From: CATQGW01 sp965262235
Lineage (GTDB): Bacteria; Chloroflexota; Dehalococcoidia; Bin125
Length of the DNA: 64,000 bases
Direction: 5' to 3'
NCBI GenBank assembly: GCA_965262235.1
Contig: OZ253504.1
Location: 186,001-250,000 of the forward strand
In this document: positions 37,105 to 46,261 of the stretch, piece after piece
Numbering within the stretch: the first letter of the stretch is position 1
Layout: each line of letters starts with the position of its first letter
Notes under the pieces: generated by a model
The model's database searches: none
What the model was told of the DNA's origin: nothing
What the model saw: only the letters and a program-made list of their open reading frames with translations
Made by a program: the position numbers and the translations under genes

Positions 37105-38193
37105 ATGCCCGACGAAATTGATGCCGACCTGTTGGTCGCCGCCACTCGCCGAATCCAAGACATCAACGATCAGCTTCTCGATCTGCCAGAAACCAAACAC
37201 CTCCTGACAGTGCTGGAGTCCGGCGAGCTTCCGGAGGAGATCGCGAGCGGCTCACATCTCGTCGCCGCGGCAACCGATCGCCGCCTGATCGTCGTGCGGC
37301 GGAGCCGAGCAGTAAGTTCTATTACGAGTGTCCAGTCGTTTTCGTTCGACGGCTTCGAGAGAGTCCGATCCGTCGGGACGCTGGGGATCGAGATCCGCAT
37401 CGAAGGGCGCGGCACATCGTTGATCCTGCTCGAACGGCGCCGCGATCGGCTGCTCGCGCACCTACAGCGCAGGCTTCGCAACTCCACGGCCGAGCGGTTA
37501 CGCGCCGTGGCTGAAGCCAACCCACGACCCGAAGCGCGAGACGACAAGTCTGTTGCTGCGGTGAGATCCTCCAGCCTGGACGAGCGGACCAAGCGATGGA
37601 AGGCTGCGGGCGTTGAGCCGAGTCCCAATGCCAACGGCCTCGCGTTCGCTCTGTTTGTCATTGGATTCGTTGTGAGCGCGGTGTTGAATTGGGTGGTGGA
37701 TGTTGGCCCATGGGTGTACGGAATTGCCTGGACCCTTACAGGCGCTTCGATGATCGCGTTCTTCGCGTCGCAGGAGGACATGAAGACAGCGGTCCGCAGA
37801 GAGGAAGTGGCTCTCGGCCTTGAATCGGCCTCGCGTACGGACGGACAACCGGGTAGCTCGGGCTTGGTGCCGGGGGCGGTAGCGGCCGGCGTCGGGATCA
37901 TCATTCTTGCGATTGTCGTCGTCATTGGCGGCTCAGGCGGGTCGTCGGCCGGCAGTCCGGGCTCGCGCCCCGTGAGCAGCGCCAACTTGCCGGGAACGAT
38001 CGTAACCATCGGCAGCTGCGGTGACGTCGACCGCCTAATTGGTAGGTACAGCCGTGACGGTGACGGCGGCGACGCCTTCGTGTACCGCGCGGGCGGACGC
38101 AGCTATCTGGTCACAGACACCGGGGACATCCCGGACCTCGTAAACACGCCCTGGAAGAGCCTGTACTGGTACGACTACGACATGTCCTGCTGA
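37105..38193 (+). CDS. PH-like domain membrane protein
   Basis: The N-terminal 125 residues include a helix and a bacterial PH-like core (HLVAAATDRRLIVVRR, SFSFDGFERVRSVGTLGIEI). Two membrane segments (about 178-225) follow, then a single helix (GAVAAGVGIIILAIVVVIGG) and a short external domain with Cys near GSCGDVDRLIGRY and DMSC. The protein is 362 residues. I recognise the PH-like fold only by pattern. It is divergent from the radical SAM gene (172-base gap) and convergent with the NfuA-like gene. Confidence 0.8.
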   Translation: MPDEIDADLLVAATRRIQDINDQLLDLPETKHLLTVLESGELPEEIASGSHLVAAATDRRLIVVRRSRAVSSITSVQSFSFDGFERVRSVGTLGIEIRIEGRGTSLILLERRRDRLLAHLQRRLRNSTAERLRAVAEANPRPEARDDKSVAAVRSSSLDERTKRWKAAGVEPSPNANGLAFALFVIGFVVSAVLNWVVDVGPWVYGIAWTLTGASMIAFFASQEDMKTAVRREEVALGLESASRTDGQPGSSGLVPGAVAAGVGIIILAIVVVIGGSGGSSAGSPGSRPVSSANLPGTIVTIGSCGDVDRLIGRYSRDGDGGDAFVYRAGGRSYLVTDTGDIPDLVNTPWKSLYWYDYDMSC

Positions 38194-38194
38194 A

Positions 38195-38803
38195 CTACTT
38201 CTTGGAGGGTTGGTAGTAGGGGTTGTCCCCGGAGGCGTGGTCGGTGACGTCGACCAGCTCTTCGATCTCCGGGATCTGCTCCTTGACCGCGACCTCGACG
38301 CCCTGCTTGAGCGTGACGCTGGCCATGCCGCAGCCCTGACAGCCGCCGCCCATCTCGATGTAGGCGCGACTGCCCTGCACATCGAGCAGCTGCACGTAGC
38401 CGCCGTGCGCCGCGATCTGCGGGTTAATCTGCTCGTCGAAGATGCGCTGAATCTGCAACGCAAGGGGGTCGCTCCAGACCGGGTTGGGATTGTCGAACTC
38501 GAGGCCGGAGACGTTGGGTCCCTTGAACTGATAGTTGACCGCGGTGCCGCGCAGGTCCTCAAGTCGGTCACCTTCGACGAAGAGACGGAAGTCGGGGTAG
38601 TCGGCCACGGCGTCGCCCGCCGGCTCGGTGCCCTTCTCGACAATCGTCAGCACGTGTTCGAAGCCGTCCGTGGTGCGACCGATGATCTTCAGGCGCAGGC
38701 CCGCCACCTCCTCGGGATAGCCCGCGAGGACCTCAAGAAGCTTGCTCCGAGCTGCCTCGCTGAAGCGAATACCCGGCTCGGCTGTGTCAGCACTGCTCGT
38801 CAT
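38195..38803 (-). CDS. nfuA: NfuA-like iron-sulfur cluster carrier
   Basis: This 202-residue protein has a degenerate A-type (HesB-like) N-terminal domain (GIRFSEAARSKLLEVLAGYP) without its cluster cysteines and a C-terminal NifU domain (LQIQRIFDEQINPQIAAHGG) with CQGC in GGGCQGCGMASVTL. This two-part layout is that of NfuA, which carries a 4Fe-4S cluster as a dimer and hands it to target enzymes. An insert between the domains (EFDNPNPVWSDPLALQ) replaces the usual linker. Two radical SAM proteins and a Rieske protein in the window are possible clients (inference). Confidence 0.88.
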   Translation of the reverse strand: MTSSADTAEPGIRFSEAARSKLLEVLAGYPEEVAGLRLKIIGRTTDGFEHVLTIVEKGTEPAGDAVADYPDFRLFVEGDRLEDLRGTAVNYQFKGPNVSGLEFDNPNPVWSDPLALQIQRIFDEQINPQIAAHGGYVQLLDVQGSRAYIEMGGGCQGCGMASVTLKQGVEVAVKEQIPEIEELVDVTDHASGDNPYYQPSKK

Positions 38804-38869
38804 CCCGACCTCCTTCGACCATCAACGCGCCTAGCATACTCCAGTCAGGCAACACTCTGGAGTTCAATC

Positions 38870-40606
38870 ATGCCCTCGAACAACGTGATCGTCGAGAAAG
38901 ATGTCCGCGTCCCGATGCGCGACGGCGCGATCCTGCGCGGCGATGTCTACCGCCCGGTCGACAGCCTCGAAGCGGGCGCCGCCGTGCCCGGCGTCGTGAC
39001 GCGCACGCCCTACGACAAAGAGCTGTCGGGGGCCGGCCTCGTGGCCGTGATGCCCAACGCGCTGAAGATGGCCGAGCGCGGCTACGCGGTGCTCGTCTGC
39101 GACACGCGCGGCCGCTACGCCTCCGAGGGCGACTTCACCCCCTTCCATCAGGAGGGCCCCGACGGCTACGACACCATCGAATGGCTCGCAGCGCAGCCCT
39201 GGTGCGACGGGACCACCGCGATCTACGGGCCGTCCTACGTCGGCGCGACGACGATGCTGGGCGCGCGCGAGGCGCCGCCTTCGTTGCGCTGCGCGATTCC
39301 GATCATCACCGCCGACGACTACTACGACGGCTGGACGTATCAGGGCGGGGCGTTTCAGCTCGGCTTCGTGGGGCTGTGGGGGGCAGGGCTGGCGGCGACG
39401 GGCTACCTGCAGCACGAGCACGAGCATCCGCCCGATGCGATGACGGCGCTGCAGGACGGACTGCTGGGCGACGGGTTCCGCTACCTCGGCAACCGCCCGC
39501 TGACGGAGCTGCCGGGCCTCTCCGCGGCCGGGGTCGCCGACTGGTGGGCCGATTGGACCGGCCACGACACGCGCGACGACTTCTGGGAGGGCGTGCGGCA
39601 CTCGGCGGACTACTCGCGGTTCACCGTCCCGATGCTGCACATCGGCGGGTGGTTCGACATCTTCGGGATCGGCACGGTGCGCAACTTCCAGGGGCTCACG
39701 GCGGCGGGTGTGGGGCCGCAGCACATGATCATCGGTCCGTGGGCGCACACGAACTACGACCGCTGGCTGGGCGAGCTGGATTTCGGCGCGACCGGCGCGG
39801 CGGCGGCGGCCAACGTGGTGGGCGACATCAATCGCTTCCTCGACCAGCACCTCAAGGGCCGCGACACGGGGCTGCCAGAAGTGCGCTGGTTCCTGATGGG
39901 CGCCAACGAGTGGCGTACCTCAACGTCATGGCCCCCGCCCGAGGCCGAGGCTCGTACGTTCTACCTCGGCTCGAACGGCGGTGGGACGCTGCACTACGGC
40001 GACGGGCGGCTGGATGACGAGTGTCCGGCCGAGGATGACCGCTGGGACAGCTACCTCTACATCGCGCATAAGCCGGTCATCACCAACGGCGGCTCGATCC
40101 TCCAGATCGCAATCGGCACGCCCGGCCCGCGCGACCAGTCGCGAGCCGAAAGCCGCGACGATGTGCTCTGCTACAGCACCGAGCCCCTGCAGCGCCCACT
40201 CGACGTGGTCGGCCCAGTCAGCGTTGACCTCTTCATCTCGTCGGACCGGCCCGACACCGACTTTACGGCCAAGCTGGTCGATGTGCACCCCGACGGCAAG
40301 CCGATCTCGCTGACCGACGGGATCATCCGTGCGCGCTTCCGCGAGGGCTTCGACCGCGAGGTGCTGCTGGAGCCGGGCAAGGTCGCGGAGGTGACGATCG
40401 ACCTGGCGTCGATTGCACACCGATTCGCGGCCGGGCATCGGATCCGTCTGGAGGTATCGAGCAGCAACTACCCGCGGTTCATGCCGAATCCGAACACCGG
40501 GGCGCCCGCGAACACGTCAACGGAGGCGCAGCCGGCGATCAACAACATCCACCGCGGCGGGGCGACGCCCTCAGCGCTGCACCTGCACGTGCTGCCGGAG
40601 GCCTGA
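38870..40606 (+). CDS. CocE/NonD-family serine hydrolase
   Basis: This is a 578-residue X-Pro dipeptidyl-peptidase (S15)-type hydrolase. The start is ATG 38870. The alpha/beta core has DVYRPVDS, CDTRGRYASEGDF and nucleophile S122 in AIYGPSYVGATT. IGGWFDIFGIGTV carries the Asp, and GPWAHTNYDRW the catalytic His. The C-terminal jelly-roll (PEVRWFLMGANEWR to HLHVLPEA) is the PepX_C domain. Such enzymes cleave peptides, esters (cocaine esterase) or acylated substrates, and the real substrate is not readable. It has no membrane anchor or signal. Confidence 0.93.
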   Translation: MPSNNVIVEKDVRVPMRDGAILRGDVYRPVDSLEAGAAVPGVVTRTPYDKELSGAGLVAVMPNALKMAERGYAVLVCDTRGRYASEGDFTPFHQEGPDGYDTIEWLAAQPWCDGTTAIYGPSYVGATTMLGAREAPPSLRCAIPIITADDYYDGWTYQGGAFQLGFVGLWGAGLAATGYLQHEHEHPPDAMTALQDGLLGDGFRYLGNRPLTELPGLSAAGVADWWADWTGHDTRDDFWEGVRHSADYSRFTVPMLHIGGWFDIFGIGTVRNFQGLTAAGVGPQHMIIGPWAHTNYDRWLGELDFGATGAAAAANVVGDINRFLDQHLKGRDTGLPEVRWFLMGANEWRTSTSWPPPEAEARTFYLGSNGGGTLHYGDGRLDDECPAEDDRWDSYLYIAHKPVITNGGSILQIAIGTPGPRDQSRAESRDDVLCYSTEPLQRPLDVVGPVSVDLFISSDRPDTDFTAKLVDVHPDGKPISLTDGIIRARFREGFDREVLLEPGKVAEVTIDLASIAHRFAAGHRIRLEVSSSNYPRFMPNPNTGAPANTSTEAQPAINNIHRGGATPSALHLHVLPEA

Positions 40607-40614
40607 CGCGGCGT

Positions 40615-41217
40615 TCAGAACGCGAATCGAATCAAGACCGCGACGAGCGCAGCGAAGTTCGCCAGCCCGAGGCCCATGGCGATGCGGACGAGCGACATCG
40701 TTTGATTCCGCATGGCGCCGATCTGTTCGTCGGCGCGGTCGGCTGTCCGCTCTGCCGTCCGGACGTTGGCTTCGATCAAATCTGCGCGCATCGTGGCCAT
40801 CTGCGCCAGCACCGCTGCGTGCTGCGCGCGCATCATCGCGCGCGTCTCGCCGTCCCGCTCTCGAGCTTCCACTCTAGTTTCGGCGTCCCGCTCGCGGGAT
40901 TCAACTCGAAGTTCGCCGATCTGCTCGCGCATCATTGAGCGCGTTTCGGCGTGCTGCTCGCGGGACTCAGCTCGAAGTTCGGCGAATTCGGCGCGCAGGC
41001 CCGCAATCAGCTCACGCATCGCGGCGAGCTGTTCACGCGTCTCGCCGCGATGCTGGGCCATTTCGCCGCTCAGCCCAGACATCGCAGCGGTGAACTCGGG
41101 CACAGTCAGCAGTTCGGCGCGATCCTCTTTCAATGCGTCGACAAAGCTCCGTGCCTCGTCAGCATCCATGCCGACGCCCGTGAGCCAATCGATGAACTGC
41201 TGAGTGTCCAAGACCAT
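40615..41217 (-). CDS. Coiled-coil membrane protein (CCDC90/DUF1640-like layout)
   Basis: This 200-residue protein has a helical N-terminus (TQQFIDWLTGVGMDADEARS) and a long coiled coil with heptad repeats (ETREQLAAMRELIAGLRAEF, RAESREQHAETRSMMREQIG). It ends in one membrane helix (LVRIAMGLGLANFAALVAVL). Repeated R(E/D)x(D/H)(A/G)ETR units suggest recent internal duplication. The layout matches DUF1640 proteins; the function is unknown. It is convergent with the CocE-type gene. Confidence 0.8.
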   Translation of the reverse strand: MVLDTQQFIDWLTGVGMDADEARSFVDALKEDRAELLTVPEFTAAMSGLSGEMAQHRGETREQLAAMRELIAGLRAEFAELRAESREQHAETRSMMREQIGELRVESRERDAETRVEARERDGETRAMMRAQHAAVLAQMATMRADLIEANVRTAERTADRADEQIGAMRNQTMSLVRIAMGLGLANFAALVAVLIRFAF

Positions 41218-41249
41218 GTAGCCATATTACAGCTTGGCACCCGCTTCTG

Positions 41250-41576
41250 CTAGGGCAACGGCGACCACTCGGTGGGGTTGAGGATGCGGTTCTCGATGTG
41301 GTGAACGAGCGGACCGTCGGCCTCCGAGGCGGCGCGGGCGGCCTGCCAGTCGGCGTCGGCGCCGAACTCGGCCCAGGCGCGCTCGCGCTGCCCGTGGTCC
41401 TCGTACGAGAGCATGTACCAGAGTTCGTCGCTGCGGCCGCCGACTGCGTTCAGCCAGTAGCCGACGTTCGTGATCCCGTGCTTCTCGAAGAGCCCCATCG
41501 TGTGGTCCCGGAAGCGCTTCATCAAGTGGCCCATCTTGCCCGGGTGCGCCGTGTAAATCCGCAGCTCGTAGATCAT
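41250..41576 (-). CDS. NIPSNAP-family protein
   Basis: The ATG at 41576 gives 108 residues. MIYELRIYTAHPGKMGHLMK is the typical start of NIPSNAP proteins (dimeric ferredoxin-like fold). ELWYMLSYEDHGQRERAWAEF and a C-terminal NRILNPTEWSPLP also match. The molecular role is not established. Genes of this type often sit in catabolic operons. The methyltransferase upstream lies 23 bases away on the same strand and may share its transcript. Confidence 0.88.
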   Translation of the reverse strand: MIYELRIYTAHPGKMGHLMKRFRDHTMGLFEKHGITNVGYWLNAVGGRSDELWYMLSYEDHGQRERAWAEFGADADWQAARAASEADGPLVHHIENRILNPTEWSPLP

Positions 41577-41599
41577 CTCTTGCCTCTTTCGTTGTGCGC

Positions 41600-42418
41600 T
41601 CAGGATACGTGGCGGAGCCGACCGATGAGCACCGGCGGGATCTCGGGCAGCTCTGACCATCGGAGTCGCCCGTCCGCAGCGTCGCCCGGTTCGTGCAGCG
41701 GCGGCTCGCGCAGTCCGTCCAACGCCCAGCCGCACTCGAACGCGGCCCCCAGCAGCGCCTCCAGCGGGCGGTGGAAGTAGGGCTGCAGCACCGGTTGTCC
41801 CACCACTGCAACGCCATCCTCGCGTCGAGCGCTGAGATAGCTCGAGATGCGCACGCCCCGGGCCGTCCGAAAACTGCCGTTGGGCCGTTCGTAGCGCTCA
41901 ATGAACAGCGTGGTCTCGGCGCCCTGATTGAACGTCGGATGCAGCACCGAGAAGACGAACGGCGCGCCCGGCGCAAGCAGAAGCGGCAGCGTCCGGAACA
42001 GCGGTCCCAGCTCTGCGATGTCCATCAGCGCCATGTTGCACACCGCCGCCCCGAACGGCGCGCCCGCGATCTCCGCCAGCTGCCCGGCGGAGGTCACGTC
42101 GACCTGCCGCCAGTCGATCGGCGCAGCGAGGCCGATCGACCGCTCGCGGGCGAGCGCGAGCAGCTCCGCGGAAGCGTCAGTGGCCGTGACGGCAACGCCC
42201 CGTCGCGCCAGCGCTCGTGCGAAGTTCCCATTCCCGCAAGCGATTTCGAGTACTCGTTCCGGGAGTGGTTCGAGCAGTTCGAGCGTGGGCGGGAAGATCA
42301 GCTCACGCTGCCAGAAGTTGCCCTCATCGCCCTGGGCCGCGTCCCAGAACTCGGCGTTTGTCCTCCACGCATCGATCGACGCCGCATTCGATTCGGGAAA
42401 CTCGCCTGCCTCCGCCAT
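41600..42418 (-). CDS. SAM-dependent methyltransferase
   Basis: The ATG at 42418 is preferred because it follows an unstructured Arg/Ala stretch. The 272-residue product has the Rossmann motif I RVLEIACGNGNFARALARRG, followed by TATDASAELLALAR (motif II) and CNMALMDIAELGPLFRTLPL. These are class I methyltransferase features. SYLSARREDGVAVVGQP and YFHRPLEALLGAAFECGWAL form the C-terminal cap. The substrate is unknown. It is divergent from the DapB-like gene. Confidence 0.87.
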   Translation of the reverse strand: MAEAGEFPESNAASIDAWRTNAEFWDAAQGDEGNFWQRELIFPPTLELLEPLPERVLEIACGNGNFARALARRGVAVTATDASAELLALARERSIGLAAPIDWRQVDVTSAGQLAEIAGAPFGAAVCNMALMDIAELGPLFRTLPLLLAPGAPFVFSVLHPTFNQGAETTLFIERYERPNGSFRTARGVRISSYLSARREDGVAVVGQPVLQPYFHRPLEALLGAAFECGWALDGLREPPLHEPGDAADGRLRWSELPEIPPVLIGRLRHVS

Positions 42419-42507
42419 CGCCGCGCCTCCCTCTCGCACTGCGTCGCACACCGCGTCGCGCACGCGAATAGGCTCACGCTACGTGGAAGCCGTGGAAGGT
42501 ACCAACG

Positions 42508-43470
42508 ATGTCCGCACCTCTGCCCGTGATCATTCAGGGCCTCGGCCCAATCGGACTGCGCCTCGCCGCGGCGGCGGCGACCGATCCGTTTCTGGAGTTG
42601 GTCGGCGCGGTCGAGATTCGGTCGGAGATGGTGGATCAGCCGCTCGCGTCGTTCGTACCGGGCGTGCATCCGGACCTGGTGATCCGCCAGTCGGTCGCGC
42701 AGGCTCGGGTTGACGCGCTGGCCGAGGGCGGGATTCTGCTGCACTGCACCGGCTCGTACCTCGAGCAGGTCAGCCCGCAGATCGAGGAGGCGCTGCGACA
42801 GGACTTGCACGTGGTCTCGACCTGCGAAGAGCTGGCCTTCGCGCAGCACAGCCATCCCGAGATCGCGGCCGGGCTCGACCTGTTGGCGCGGCGAGCCGAT
42901 CGCACGGTGGTGGGCGCGGGGGTCAACCCGGGGTTCCTGATGGACGCGCTGCCGGCGTCGCTGTCGTCGATCTCGCACAGCATTCGGCGCGTGCGGGTTG
43001 AGCGCGTGCAGAACCCTCGGCGGCGGCGCGTGCCCTTCCAGCAGAAGGTGGGGCTCGATTTCACGCGGCAGCAGTGGGAGGCGCGGCGTGACGCGGGCGG
43101 CTTCGGGCACGTTGGGCTGTATGAAAGTGCGCGGCTGCTGGCCTACGCGCTGGGCTGGAAGCTGATCGACTGGCAGCACGCGATGGACCCAATCCAGCCC
43201 GACCCGGACGGCCTTGTCCAGGGGACGCTGGAGACCCTGCGCGGGGCGACCTATGACGGCCACGTCGTGGAGCTGCACTTCGAGGCCAACGGGGCGACGC
43301 CCGAAGAGTACGACCAGATCGAGGTCGACGGCACGCCGCCGCTGAAGCTGCGCTTTGAGGGCGGTGTGTTCGGCGACGACGCGACGATCGCGTCGGTGCT
43401 GCGAGCAGCGCGCGTGGTCCCGCACACCCGCCGCGGGCTCGCGACGGTTCTGGACCTGCCGCTGCGCTAG
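42508..43470 (+). CDS. DapB-like / 2,4-diaminopentanoate dehydrogenase-like reductase
   Basis: This 320-residue protein has an N-terminal NAD(P) fold (VIIQGLGPIGLRLAAAA), then HCTGSYLEQVSPQIEEAL and VVSTCEELAF. VGAGVNPGFLMDALPASLSS matches the substrate-binding region of the dihydrodipicolinate-reductase-like group. The longer C-terminus (HVVELHFEANGATPEEYDQI) resembles 2,4-diaminopentanoate dehydrogenases rather than true DapB of about 270 residues. It could act in amino-acid catabolism. The stop overlaps the convergent surface-protein stop by four bases (CTAG). Confidence 0.8.
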   Translation: MSAPLPVIIQGLGPIGLRLAAAAATDPFLELVGAVEIRSEMVDQPLASFVPGVHPDLVIRQSVAQARVDALAEGGILLHCTGSYLEQVSPQIEEALRQDLHVVSTCEELAFAQHSHPEIAAGLDLLARRADRTVVGAGVNPGFLMDALPASLSSISHSIRRVRVERVQNPRRRRVPFQQKVGLDFTRQQWEARRDAGGFGHVGLYESARLLAYALGWKLIDWQHAMDPIQPDPDGLVQGTLETLRGATYDGHVVELHFEANGATPEEYDQIEVDGTPPLKLRFEGGVFGDDATIASVLRAARVVPHTRRGLATVLDLPLR

Positions 43471-45500
43471 TCGCCGAGGTAGAGCTGATCGCCGGATTCG
43501 ATCTGGAAGTCGACCGAGCCGGGGGTCGGCGCGCCGTCGCGCTCGCTGTAGATGAACCAGTGATCGCCGCTCCAGAGCATCAACGACGCGACACCGCGCG
43601 CGGCGAGGTCGGCGAACAGCTCAGACGCGCGACCACGACGCGTCGAGCGCCAGCTCGCGAAGTCGCCGGGCGTCTGTTGGCTGAGGGCTTCAATGCCCGG
43701 TCCGGCCGGGGGCGCGGCTGTGGTGGTGATGTCGAGCCTCGCAGTGACCGCGTCGGCGCGCGCGGTGATCAGCGCGCGGCCGCGCCTGATCGCGAAGAAG
43801 CTCGCTTCGAAGCGACCGTCCTCGGTGACGATCCGGCTGCCTCCCTGGCCGGAGAGCAGCACCGCGTCAGCCGAGGCCGGGATGCTGTCGATGCTGAGCT
43901 GTAGGAGCGTGCCGTCGGCCACGTCGGCGCCGTGCTGATCGACCACACGACCCTGCACGCGAACGCGGTCACCGGGATTGAGCCGGCCGGTCTGGTCCAG
44001 CGTGAGCGCGATCAGCGCGGGCCGCCCGCTGACGACGAAGGCGCGCTGCGCGCTGATCTCGCCTTCGCGAGCGTGGACGATGTATGCGCCGAGGTCGAGC
44101 TGCTCGAAGACCTCAAGGTCGATCCGGTCGCCGTCCTGTTCGGCCGCGAGCCGCCAGGACGGGACCAAGCGACCGGCCGCGTCGGTGACGGAGAGCTGGA
44201 CGGTGGGCACGCCGACGTCGCGGCCGGTCGGATCGACGCCGCGCAGCGTCAGGCTGAGGATGTCGCGGCCGTCGCCGCTGCCGTCGTAGTAGAGCGTTGA
44301 GGTTGGCGGGTCGATCACCAGGCGCGAGACGTCGCCGCTGAACGTGACCCGAACCGGATCTGAGCTCAGCAGGCTGCCGCCCACACGGTCGACCGCGGCG
44401 ACCACGCTCGACACGACGGCCTGGGACCCGGAGTAGAGGCGCAGGCCATCGATCGCGGCGGTACCGCCGCCCGCGAAGCCGGCGATTGCGGCTCGAGTCA
44501 TGGTGCAGGTCGAGCTGCGCGGCGTGCGGCCGAACTCCTCGCAGCCGCGATATTCGAGCGTGCCATCGGTCGCGGTGATGCGGATCCCGGCGATGTCCGA
44601 GGCTTCGGCGGGAACGCGGTCCTCGCCGAGCACGCTGAGCGTGAGCTCGGTGAAGCTGCCGCCGGCGCGAATCGCCGCCGGGAACGTGGTCGCATCGTTG
44701 TCGTCGGTCGGTTCGCGGTCGCTGAGCGCCAGGCCGACGCTCTGAACGCCGCTCGTCTCGCCGACGCGGAACGTCGCGACGGCGCGGTAGCTGTTCGAGC
44801 CGACCTCGGCGCAGAGGTCGACATCGGCCAGGCACTCGGCAGCCAGAAAGCGGCCGAGGAAGCGATGCGACGATCGGGCGGCCGTGAGCCGCGCCGAGAC
44901 CGTGTAGGTGCCCGGCTCGGTGCCCGCGGGGATGCGGATGCGGGGTAGCGAGTGACCGTCGAACTCGCCGAGCGAGCCGATCTCGGCGAGGTCGTTGGTG
45001 CTGGTGATCACGCACTCCGCGATGGCGGGGTCGGGGCCCTGCGAGGCGGCGCCGCGGGGACAGGTGAGCTGCCCGCCCGTCGCGCTCGATCCCGCGCCGA
45101 CGAAGCGAAAGACGCTTGAGGATTCTTCCCCGACGAGCTGATAGTCGAGCCCGCCCGAGAGCCGCAGCCAGGACGACCCGGCGTTGATCCGGCTGTCGGT
45201 GACGCTCACCGCGTTAGTGAACGGGTCGGACGCGTCCGTGGTGAGCTGCAGCGTCGGCGCGATCACACCCTCCCAGTCATCGTCGAGGAACGACGGGTGG
45301 ACGCGCAGCGTCAGCGCGACCTTGACGACGAGCGTGGAACCGGGTTGAACGACACCGTCAGCGTCGTTGGGGAAGGTGATTTCAAGCGAAAGCGGATCGG
45401 GGTCGGCGCCCTTCGCCGGAGTGACGGCGAAGCCGGCGACCAGGAGGGCGCAGAGCACGAGCAGGATGGCGATCGCTACGCGACGGCTTCGCTGGTGCAC
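43467..45500 (-). CDS. Secreted surface protein with C-terminal WSGDHW module
   Basis: GTG 45500 is preferred because GGAGG lies 7-11 bases upstream and a clean signal peptide follows (RRVAIAILLVLCALLVAGFA, cleavage near AKG). The 677-residue product is rich in beta strands (SLEITFPNDADGVVQPG, LTLRGVDPTGRDVGVPTVQL) with Ig-like repeats and five to six Cys in disulfide-like spacing. It ends LMLWSGDHWFIYS and GSVDFQIESGDQLYLGD, the same ending as the 21.9-kb protein. It is probably displayed at the cell surface; no enzymatic motif was found. Confidence 0.82.
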   Translation of the reverse strand: MHQRSRRVAIAILLVLCALLVAGFAVTPAKGADPDPLSLEITFPNDADGVVQPGSTLVVKVALTLRVHPSFLDDDWEGVIAPTLQLTTDASDPFTNAVSVTDSRINAGSSWLRLSGGLDYQLVGEESSSVFRFVGAGSSATGGQLTCPRGAASQGPDPAIAECVITSTNDLAEIGSLGEFDGHSLPRIRIPAGTEPGTYTVSARLTAARSSHRFLGRFLAAECLADVDLCAEVGSNSYRAVATFRVGETSGVQSVGLALSDREPTDDNDATTFPAAIRAGGSFTELTLSVLGEDRVPAEASDIAGIRITATDGTLEYRGCEEFGRTPRSSTCTMTRAAIAGFAGGGTAAIDGLRLYSGSQAVVSSVVAAVDRVGGSLLSSDPVRVTFSGDVSRLVIDPPTSTLYYDGSGDGRDILSLTLRGVDPTGRDVGVPTVQLSVTDAAGRLVPSWRLAAEQDGDRIDLEVFEQLDLGAYIVHAREGEISAQRAFVVSGRPALIALTLDQTGRLNPGDRVRVQGRVVDQHGADVADGTLLQLSIDSIPASADAVLLSGQGGSRIVTEDGRFEASFFAIRRGRALITARADAVTARLDITTTAAPPAGPGIEALSQQTPGDFASWRSTRRGRASELFADLAARGVASLMLWSGDHWFIYSERDGAPTPGSVDFQIESGDQLYLGD

Positions 45501-45727
45501 CGCTGCCTCCGTTGATTGAAAGGATCGCGCACCGCCGCCCCACAACGCCCCACGGCGTTACGTCCACTATGGCGCTCTCGCGAGCCACAGCGGGGCGTGC
45601 ATTCGCCGGCGGCTTTACGCCGGGGCAACAGAGCGGGGGAGAACCGGCGCGGCGCGACGGCCGGGAGCCGGTCAGGGCGAGCCTGTATCATCGGCGTGCC
45701 GATCGAGCCGTGCGTTTGGAGGCGAAT

Positions 45728-46222
45728 ATGGCGTTCGACAGCCGCGAATTCCGTGACACGCTGGGCCGCTTCGCGACCGGGGTGACGGTGGTCACGACGG
45801 GCGATGCGCCGAACTTCGTCGGGATGACCGCGCAGTCGTTCTCCTCACTCTCGCTCGACCCCCCGCTGGTCCTGGTTTGTGTCGACAAGGGCGCGAGCGT
45901 GCTGCCGCTGCTCAAGCAGTCCGCCTCGTTCACGGTGAACGTGCTGGCCGACAGCGACATGGATCTGTCGAACTTCTTCGCCTCCAGTTCCCGACCCGCG
46001 CCGCCGCACCAGTTCGACGACGCGCCGTACACGATCGGCACGACCGGCCAGCCGCGGCTGGCCTGCGCGACGACCGTGTTCGATTGCCACGTCCACGAGG
46101 TGCTTGACGGCGGCGACCACGAGATCATTGTGGGACGGGTGGAGGCGATCGGCCGGCAGAATGAAGATTCACCGATCATCTTCTTCGGCGGCGCCTATCG
46201 CTCGCTCGCGCCGACCGATTAG
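45728..46222 (+). CDS. Flavin reductase (HpaC-like)
   Basis: This 164-residue protein has the flavin-reductase fold: FRDTLGRFATGVTVVTTGDA, NFVGMTAQSFSSLSLDPPLV, SASFTVNVLADSD and EVLDGGDHEIIVGRVEAI. The family reduces FMN or FAD with NAD(P)H for two-component monooxygenases. No partner oxygenase is adjacent. The length fits stand-alone HpaC-type enzymes. Confidence 0.92.
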   Translation: MAFDSREFRDTLGRFATGVTVVTTGDAPNFVGMTAQSFSSLSLDPPLVLVCVDKGASVLPLLKQSASFTVNVLADSDMDLSNFFASSSRPAPPHQFDDAPYTIGTTGQPRLACATTVFDCHVHEVLDGGDHEIIVGRVEAIGRQNEDSPIIFFGGAYRSLAPTD

Positions 46223-46261
46223 TGCTCGGTCGCGGCGCGGTCCGATCTCGCTGGCGGCTCG

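Noticed and set aside
37105..38193. Selenocysteine at the TGA after DMSC
   Set aside because: The sequence after the TGA (LLLGGLVV-like in one frame, TTSWRVG in frame) shows no conserved motif and no SECIS-like hairpin was seen.
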